Shown in pieces: positions 1 to 4,491 of a stretch of 12,666 nucleotides of DNA. The stretch is from CAYJFK01 sp964369475 (GTDB taxonomy: Bacteria; Bacillota; Clostridia; Oscillospirales; Feifaniaceae): assembly GCA_964369475.1 (NCBI GenBank), contig CAYJFK010000064.1, positions 1 to 12,666 on the forward strand, given 5' to 3'. Both the position numbers and the translations under genes were made by a program. The stretch's first letter is position 1. Each line of letters starts with the position of its first letter. The notes below the pieces were generated by a model, which was not told the DNA's origin, did not search any database, and saw nothing but the letters and a program-made list of their open reading frames with translations.

Positions 1-134
1 GGAGAAAAAGTGTTTTCTCCAAGCTGAAAAAATCAGCTGGCGCTGATTTTAACGCATGACGTCACCCTGATGGTGCCCCCTCGCCGCTTCCCTACATTTC
101 GTGAACTTTACATTTTAGGTTTTTCTCCAGCCTG
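1..134. repeat. MITE-like structured repeat, copy 1 (left end cut by window)
   Basis: This copy matches the repeat at 3047-3201 from window base 1 to the terminal CTCCAGCCTG. By hand count there are about 13 substitutions in some 133 aligned positions, one single-base gap and one 22-base gap. It keeps the first hairpin (GGAGAAAA/TTTTCTCC, 1-20), a second hairpin AATCAGC-TGGC-GCTGATT, and the block CACC-CTGAT-GGTG. The right end (about 120-134) is the imperfect inverted complement of the left terminus seen in copy 2. No reading frame in it looks coding. It lies beyond the ade terminator, and its orientation is arbitrary. Confidence 0.75.
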
Positions 135-178
135 TAATATACTCACGGTACTCTCACAGTTAAAGAAACACTAAAACA

Positions 179-207
179 AGGGCATGTGAAAATCTCTCAC
201 ATGCCCT
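179..207 (-). terminator. Intrinsic terminator downstream of ade
   Basis: An 11-bp perfect stem AGGGCATGTGA/TCACATGCCCT (179-189 and 197-207) encloses a 7-nt loop. On the minus strand the stem is followed by TTGTTTTAGTGTTTC, which suits termination of the minus-strand ade gene ending at 245. On the plus strand it is followed by CGTCTTTTT, so it may also stop transcription arriving from the left. Confidence 0.8.
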
Positions 208-244
208 CGTCTTTTTGCATCAAATAACTCTTGCCACCTTTAAG

Positions 245-2014
245 TTAATCGGCAAAGAGCGGAATTATCTTCTTTGTGTTGACCTCGATAAGTCCCATGT
301 CGCTCATTTTTACAATCGGAATAACAGGGAGCGCAATCGTGGCAATTCTAAGTAGTGGATTTTCTTGATCTACAAGACCTACTTTGCGATCGGCCTCCTT
401 CATAAGGCTTGCATCTTCCGCAAGCGAGGCTGTGTCCTTGGTCGACATAAGTCCACCGACTCTAAGCTTTAGTGTATGCAATATTTCACCATCTAAAGTG
501 GCACACATGCCGCCGCCACATGATATAAGCTCGTTTGCGGCAATTACAGCATCTTTTGCATTTTTATATACAACAATAAGGTTGTGACAATCGTGCGATA
601 CAGTCGATGCAACAGCCCCTTTTTCTATGCCGAAGTTTAAAACAGGGTAGACCGATTTTCTATCGTGCCCGTAACGGTTAAAGACCGCTACAAAGGAGAT
701 TTCGGGGTCTTCGGGTAGGCCTACAATGCCGTCTGTTACTGGGAATGTTCTTGTTTCGGAGTAAGAGCCGACAGGGGTTACCTTAGAGGCATAGCTCATC
801 ATGTTTAGGTTAACTTCACTCTTGCCCTCGGCTTTAATTAAAAAGTCTGCTTCGGTGAGAGGGGCTATATTCATGGAGTTTCTTGTCTCTATTTCATAGT
901 CCTTATCTTCGATTGTTGCAAGCAGTACCCTGTCCTTTGCCACAAGCTTGCCTTCAAAATAAACAGAGGAGGGCACGACCTTTTCCAAGCTGTCGCATAG
1001 GAGGAAGTCGGCAACATAACCCGGTGCAACTGCGCCTAAGTTTTCTATATTCATCTCTCTTGCATTGTTAATTGTAGCGCTCTTAATGGCCGTTATCGGC
1101 TCCATGCCATATTCGATTGCCTTGTTTACAACATCGTTCATATGACCAAACTCGAGAATATCGTCGGGCTCACGATCGTCTGTGCAGAGTGTGAATGTGT
1201 CGAAGAATTTAAAGTGAGACGATGTCTCGACTATTGTTTTAACATTTTTTGTTATGCTGCTCTCCCTCGCATCGACATACATACCATAGCGGAACTTGTT
1301 AAGAGCATCGGGGGCAAATCGTGTTTCGTGACATGTCTTAGGCCCTGCCGCAAGATATGCACTAAGCCATCTTGCTGGAAGGTTTGGGGCATGACCTTGT
1401 AGATAGAGCCCTGCATCTTTGGAGGTCTTTAGAATGTCTGCCATTCTATCGTCGTCGTGTATGACTGCAAGAAAGTCCATAACCTCGGCAAGGCCTACAA
1501 CACGCTCTCTGCCAAAAAACTTGCTTATCTCTTTATATGTAAAATCGGCACCGCTGACCTCGATTTGAGGAACGGCAGGTACACAAGAGGGGATATTGAC
1601 ATATTGACGCATGGGAAGCCCTTCGGAGCTGTCGTACATGTACTCGACGCCTTCTATACCATAGACATTTGCCATCTCGTGAGGGTCTGTAACGACAGTC
1701 GTTGTGCCCCACGGCAAAACAGAGCGAGCAAAGTTACGAGGGGTCTGCATGGAGCTCTCTATATGTACATGTGCATCGATCAAGCCGGGGATCATGTATA
1801 GACCGCCTGCATCTACTGTCTCGGTAGCAGGGGTTAAATCTTCGCCGTTGTAATCTATGTGGGCAAAAAAACCGTCTTTAATATAAACTGTGGCAGGAAG
1901 TATCTCGCCTGTAAATACATTTACAACCTTAACATTTGTAACAGCGGTATCCGAAGGTATTTCCCCAAGAGCTGCTTTTAATATGCTTTTTCTGTCTTTG
2001 TACTCAATTCTCAT
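245..2014 (-). CDS. ade: Adenine deaminase
   Basis: A 589-aa metal-dependent amidohydrolase of the AdeC type. It converts adenine to hypoxanthine and ammonia in the cytoplasm, in purine salvage. Visible motifs are the metal-binding GLIDAHVHIESSM (residues 77-89; H82, H84), DPHEMANVYG (110-119), LAEVMD near 175, QGHAPNL near 206, CHET near 228, TDDREPDD near 278 and SHDCHN near 483. Length fits the family (B. subtilis AdeC is about 577 aa), and the frame is intact. The ATG at 2014 is preceded on the minus strand by AAGGGGAAG at normal spacing. The gene stands alone, divergent from sigG, with its own sigma-A promoter and terminator. A leader of only about 25 nt leaves no room for a purine riboswitch. 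Confidence 0.96.
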   Translation of the reverse strand: MRIEYKDRKSILKAALGEIPSDTAVTNVKVVNVFTGEILPATVYIKDGFFAHIDYNGEDLTPATETVDAGGLYMIPGLIDAHVHIESSMQTPRNFARSVLPWGTTTVVTDPHEMANVYGIEGVEYMYDSSEGLPMRQYVNIPSCVPAVPQIEVSGADFTYKEISKFFGRERVVGLAEVMDFLAVIHDDDRMADILKTSKDAGLYLQGHAPNLPARWLSAYLAAGPKTCHETRFAPDALNKFRYGMYVDARESSITKNVKTIVETSSHFKFFDTFTLCTDDREPDDILEFGHMNDVVNKAIEYGMEPITAIKSATINNAREMNIENLGAVAPGYVADFLLCDSLEKVVPSSVYFEGKLVAKDRVLLATIEDKDYEIETRNSMNIAPLTEADFLIKAEGKSEVNLNMMSYASKVTPVGSYSETRTFPVTDGIVGLPEDPEISFVAVFNRYGHDRKSVYPVLNFGIEKGAVASTVSHDCHNLIVVYKNAKDAVIAANELISCGGGMCATLDGEILHTLKLRVGGLMSTKDTASLAEDASLMKEADRKVGLVDQENPLLRIATIALPVIPIVKMSDMGLIEVNTKKIIPLFAD

Positions 2015-2045
2015 TATGTCTTCCCCTTATTAAAATAGTGAAATA

Positions 2046-2074
2046 ATAATATAAAATATGTCGCTTAATGTCAA
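2046..2074 (-). promoter_or_regulatory. Sigma-A promoter of ade
   Basis: Read on the minus strand, TTGACA (2069-2074) is followed by exactly 17 bp and then TATTAT (2046-2051). This is a near-consensus vegetative promoter. It predicts a start near 2039, about 25 nt before the ade ATG. Confidence 0.8.
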
Positions 2075-2096
2075 GACAAGTGATGTTAAGAATTAC

Positions 2097-2132
2097 GTAA
2101 AATTTTTCCTGTTGTGGTCATGTTCGTATAAT
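2097..2132 (+). promoter_or_regulatory. Candidate sigG promoter region
   Basis: A perfect TATAAT lies at 2127-2132, but the -35 position 17 bp upstream reads only TTTTCC. An alternative is a sigma-F-like pair, GTAAA (2097-2101) and GGTCATGTT (2116-2124), with a spacer of about 14 bp. Both are weak fits. In B. subtilis sigG is transcribed by sigma-F; extending that to this genome is inference. Confidence 0.35.
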
Positions 2133-2153
2133 AGTGTATAACGGAGGAGATAC

Positions 2154-2171
2154 TTTTATAAGCTTATAAAA
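2154..2171. promoter_or_regulatory. 18-bp perfect palindrome in the sigG leader
   Basis: TTTTATAAGCTTATAAAA is a perfect palindrome ending 5 bases before the GGAGG of sigG (2177-2181). It could be an operator for a dimeric DNA-binding protein or part of a leader structure. AT-rich palindromes also arise by chance, so a function is only suggested. Confidence 0.35.
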
Positions 2172-2188
2172 CCTTCGGAGGATTATAT

Positions 2189-2962
2189 ATGAATAACAGG
2201 GTAGAGATTTGCGGAGTTAACACATCTAAGCTAAAGCTTTTAACAGAGGCGGAAAAAACCGAACTGATGCTTAGAATAAAAGATGGCGACAAGGCGGCAT
2301 ATGATAAATTTATAATGGGAAACATTCGCCTTGTTTTGAGCGTAACACAGCGTTTTGCAGGCAGGGGCGAGTGTATGGACGACCTCTTTCAAGTGGGGTG
2401 CATCGGCCTTATTAAGGCGGTGCGCAACTTTGACCTGTCGCATGGGGTGCGCTTTTCGACATATGCTGTCCCCATGATAATAGGCGAGCTAAGGCGACAC
2501 ATGAGGGACAATTCCTCCTTGCGGGTAAGTCGCTCGCTTAGAGACACTGCATACAAAGCGCTCTCTGCAAGGGAGAGACTTACGGCAGAACACTCTAAAG
2601 AGCCTACAATAGAAGAAATTGCAAAGGAACTTGGCATGAAGCGCTACGATGTCGTTCTTGCCCTCGATGCAATAGCCGATCCCGTGTCACTATACGAGCC
2701 TGTATTTAACGAGGGAGGCGATTCGGTCTTTATCATGGACCAAGTGGCAGACCCCGGCGACAACGAGCAAAACTGGCTCGAGGAAATAGCAATAAAAAAG
2801 ACAATAGCAGACCTTCCGGAGCGTGAAAAAAGGATACTTGCACTTCGTTTTTTCGAGGGTAAAACGCAAGTAGAGGTAGCAGAGCTCGTTGGCATTTCGC
2901 AGGCGCAGGTCAGTAGGCTTGAAAAGAATGCTATCAGCCAGATAAAGAAGAGCACAAGTTAA
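2189..2962 (+). CDS. sigG: RNA polymerase sigma-G, late forespore
   Basis: A 257-aa sigma-70 family factor that directs late forespore transcription during sporulation. The N-terminus VEICGVNTSKL is the SigG signature. Region 2 follows (about 36-106, with DDLFQVGCIGL and FDLSHGVRFSTYAVPMIIGE), then region 3 (about 115-190, with VSRSLRDTAYKAL and DPVSLYEP). Region 4 contains the helix-turn-helix TQVEVAELVGISQAQVSRLE (226-245). The DNSSLRVSRSLRD and SLYEPVFNEGGD stretches track B. subtilis SigG closely and separate it from SigF. The ATG has GGAGGA 7 bases upstream. The gene ends just before a strong terminator and so is probably monocistronic. At the position of B. subtilis Asn45, which I recall as the CsfB contact, this protein has Met43. 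Confidence 0.95.
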   Translation: MNNRVEICGVNTSKLKLLTEAEKTELMLRIKDGDKAAYDKFIMGNIRLVLSVTQRFAGRGECMDDLFQVGCIGLIKAVRNFDLSHGVRFSTYAVPMIIGELRRHMRDNSSLRVSRSLRDTAYKALSARERLTAEHSKEPTIEEIAKELGMKRYDVVLALDAIADPVSLYEPVFNEGGDSVFIMDQVADPGDNEQNWLEEIAIKKTIADLPEREKRILALRFFEGKTQVEVAELVGISQAQVSRLEKNAISQIKKSTS

Positions 2963-2980
2963 GCGTTAAGAGCTGTGGTG

Positions 2981-3003
2981 AAAAAATTGCCGGGCAATTT
3001 TTT
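2981..3003 (+). terminator. Intrinsic terminator of sigG
   Basis: AAAAAATTGC (2981-2990), a CGG loop and GCAATTTTTT (2994-3003) form a 10-bp stem ending in a run of T. It begins 18 bases after the sigG stop codon. The A run on the other arm means it could also work on the minus strand. Confidence 0.85.
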
Positions 3004-3012
3004 GTTTGATAA

Positions 3013-3040
3013 GGGCACGGTCTCCTGTGGAGACCGTGCT
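3013..3040. repeat. 28-nt hairpin, left copy
   Basis: An 11-bp perfect stem GCACGGTCTCC/GGAGACCGTGC encloses a TGT loop (3015-3039). It abuts the left end of the MITE-like repeat and is identical over 28 bases to 3201-3228. No T tract follows it, so it is not a standard terminator. Confidence 0.85.
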
Positions 3041-3201
3041 CAGCTTGGAGAAAAAGTGTTTTCTCCAAGCTGAGAAATCAGCTAAAGCTGATTTTAACGC
3101 CCTCGGGGCGGGAATTTAACGCCAGAGGGCACCCTGATGGTGCCCCCTCGCCGCTCCCCCTCCTTCCGTGAACTTTACATTTTAGGTTTTTCTCCAGCCT
3201 G
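3041..3201. repeat. MITE-like structured repeat, copy 2 (complete)
   Basis: A complete 161-bp non-coding element. Its ends are imperfect inverted repeats: CAGCTTGGAGAAAAA (3041-3055) against TTTTTCTCCAGCCTG (3187-3201), 13 of 15 matching. Internal hairpins are CAGCTTGGAGAAAA/TTTTCTCCAAGCTG (3041-3072, perfect 14-bp stem, AGTG loop), AATCAGC-TAAA-GCTGATT, CGCCC-TCG-GGGCG (about 3099-3111) and GGGCACC-CTGAT-GGTGCCC. It has no transposase and is too short to encode one. Compared with copy 1 it has an extra 22 bp bounded by two TTTAACGCC repeats (3093-3101 and 3115-3123). It may be a miniature transposable element or a structured RNA module. Confidence 0.75.
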
Positions 3202-3228
3202 GGCACGGTCTCCTGTGGAGACCGTGCT
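3201..3228. repeat. 28-nt hairpin, right copy
   Basis: Identical over 28 bases to 3013-3040, with stem 3203-3213/3217-3227 and loop TGT. It begins at the last base of the MITE-like repeat. Copy 1 lacks this hairpin at the same junction: there CCTG runs straight into TAATATA, whereas here GTAATATA follows the hairpin (3231-3238). Confidence 0.85.
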
Positions 3229-3289
3229 TTGTAATATATGGAGAGTTTGGCGAATAGCTTATTAAGAGGTAAGAGTAAAGGGGGATATT

Positions 3290-3580
3290 ATGTGTCGTGT
3301 GTCGGAACTTAGGCGTAAGGAGGTAATAAATGTTAAGGACGGGGCAAGACTTGGGTTTGTTTGCGATGTCGAGTTTGACGAACTGGAAGGCACTGTCGAC
3401 GCTATAATTGTGCCGGGGCCTGCTCGATTTTTCGGAATTTTCGGCAGGGACGAGGATTACATAATAAGTTGGGACGAGATAGAGAAGATAGGCGAGGACA
3501 TAATTTTGGTAAATGTTGTCTTTCCGAGTAGGCAATATCAAACTCGTTCAAAAAAATATAGCAAAAAATATTCCGTTTAG
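3290..3580 (+). CDS. ylmC: YlmC/YmxH family sporulation protein (PRC-barrel-like)
   Basis: A 96-aa protein of the small PRC-barrel-like family that includes B. subtilis YlmC and YmxH. Visible features are an opening SELRRKEVINVKDGARLG (residues 5-22), the CDVEFDELEG and AIIVPGP strands, FFGIFGRDEDYIISWDEI (47-64) and KIGEDIILV (66-74). The C-terminal tail is basic (RSKKYSKKYSV). Its biochemical role is not established. The ATG is preceded by AAAGGGGG. In B. subtilis ylmC lies close downstream of sigG, and the order here supports the family assignment, although a repeat has come between them. The choice between ylmC and ymxH cannot be settled from this sequence. Confidence 0.88.
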   Translation: MCRVSELRRKEVINVKDGARLGFVCDVEFDELEGTVDAIIVPGPARFFGIFGRDEDYIISWDEIEKIGEDIILVNVVFPSRQYQTRSKKYSKKYSV

Positions 3581-3589
3581 TCGCATTTT

Positions 3590-3599
3590 GTGGTAGAAT
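3590..3599 (+). promoter_or_regulatory. Candidate extended -10 promoter upstream of rlmB
   Basis: TGGTAGAAT (3591-3599) has the TGn extension plus a TAGAAT -10 box. The -35 position 17 bp upstream is poor (TTCCGT). It would give a leader of about 55 nt containing a weak hairpin, CCATTT-TTATT-AAATGG (3624-3640). Confidence 0.35.
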
Positions 3600-3663
3600 A
3601 GTTTGATAGTATGATAAGTATGTCCATTTTTATTAAATGGGCTTGTATTAAGGACGTGTAAAA

Positions 3664-4443
3664 ATGAAAACAACATTTAACAATGGCGGAGACGATGTAA
3701 TTCGTGAAGGCGTAATTGCAGGTCGCAATTCTGTGCTCGAAGCCCTAAAGGGCGGCGCAGAACTCGAGAAAATTTTTGTAGCAAAGGGCGAGGTGCAAGG
3801 CTCGCTTGTGCGTATACTCGGTCTTGCAAAAGAGAAGAAAATTCCCGTGCAAGAGGCAGACAGGCTAAAACTTCAGGCAATATCCGGAATATCGACACAT
3901 CAAGGAGTTGTGGCTTATCTTCGTCAGGTAGAATACTGCGAGGTCGAGGATATACTTGCGCTTGCGGAAGAAAGAGGCGAGCCGCCTTTGATTGTACTTT
4001 GCGACGAGCTGTCCGATCCGCACAATTTGGGCGCTATAATAAGAACGGCAGAGGCGGCAGGGGCGCACGGTGTAGTTGTTCCAAGACACAGGGGAGTAGG
4101 CGTTACACCTGCCGTTACAAAGGCATCAGCGGGAGCGGTCTTTCATATGAAGATTGCCAAGGTTACAAACATGTCACGCACAATGGATCTGCTTAAGGAT
4201 CGTGGGCTTTGGATATACGGAACAGACATGGCGGCAAAGTCGAGTCTATATGAAACCGACCTGTCAGGCCCTACTGCAATAGTTGTTGGCAGCGAGGGCG
4301 ACGGCATGACACGGCTTGTTAGAGAAAAATGCGACTTTTTGCTATCTATTCCCATGTTTGGCAGCGTAAATTCTCTTAATGCTTCGGTCGCTGCCGCTAT
4401 TGTGCTATATGAAACGGTAAGAGGCAGAGCCAAGAAAAAATAA
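3664..4443 (+). CDS. rlmB: 23S rRNA (guanosine-2'-O)-methyltransferase RlmB
   Basis: A 259-aa SPOUT (TrmH/SpoU) methyltransferase that uses SAM to 2'-O-methylate a guanosine in 23S rRNA, by homology with E. coli RlmB. The N-terminal substrate-binding domain is at about 14-95 (EGVIAGRNSVLEAL; GISTHQGVVAYL). The SPOUT domain follows with motif 1 DPHNLGAIIRTAEAAGAHG (118-136), motif 2 VVGSEGDGM (207-215) and motif 3 SLNASVAAAIVLYE (237-250), which form the trefoil-knot SAM site. Length is normal. The ATG follows AAGGACG. The next gene starts 45 bases downstream, so the two are probably cotranscribed. Another TrmH-family specificity is possible, but the N-terminal domain favours RlmB. Confidence 0.93.
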   Translation: MKTTFNNGGDDVIREGVIAGRNSVLEALKGGAELEKIFVAKGEVQGSLVRILGLAKEKKIPVQEADRLKLQAISGISTHQGVVAYLRQVEYCEVEDILALAEERGEPPLIVLCDELSDPHNLGAIIRTAEAAGAHGVVVPRHRGVGVTPAVTKASAGAVFHMKIAKVTNMSRTMDLLKDRGLWIYGTDMAAKSSLYETDLSGPTAIVVGSEGDGMTRLVREKCDFLLSIPMFGSVNSLNASVAAAIVLYETVRGRAKKK

Positions 4444-4473
4444 GGGAATTTAAGGGACAAGCATACATTATAT

Positions 4474-4491
4474 GGAAGGGGGAGACATGTG
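4474..4491 (+). promoter_or_regulatory. RBS and GTG start overlapping an ATG-TGA
   Basis: GGAAGGGGGAG (4474-4484) precedes ACATGTGAGC. The ATG at 4487 is followed directly by TGA, so only the overlapping GTG at 4489 opens the 725-codon frame. The site decides the start of the P-type ATPase-like gene. Confidence 0.75.

Larger units (their letters stand above)
2963..3289. other. 327-bp intergenic region without a gene
   Basis: This interval separates sigG from the ylmC-family gene. In order it holds the sigG terminator (2981-3003), a 28-nt hairpin (3013-3040), the 161-bp MITE-like repeat (3041-3201), an identical second hairpin (3201-3228) and about 60 bases of AT-rich leader before the next gene. 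No convincing small reading frame or promoter was seen. Confidence 0.7.

Noticed and set aside
2015..2045. Purine riboswitch before ade
   Set aside because: The predicted leader is only about 25 nt, far too short for a purine aptamer, and the conserved core is absent.
3013..3228. CRISPR-like repeat-spacer-repeat arrangement
   Set aside because: There are only two repeats, the 160-base interval is far longer than a spacer, the interval is itself a repeat, and no cas genes are present.
3182..3541. Minus-strand 119-codon frame opposite the ylmC-family gene
   Set aside because: It overlaps a recognised gene and runs into the repeat; its translation shows no family features.
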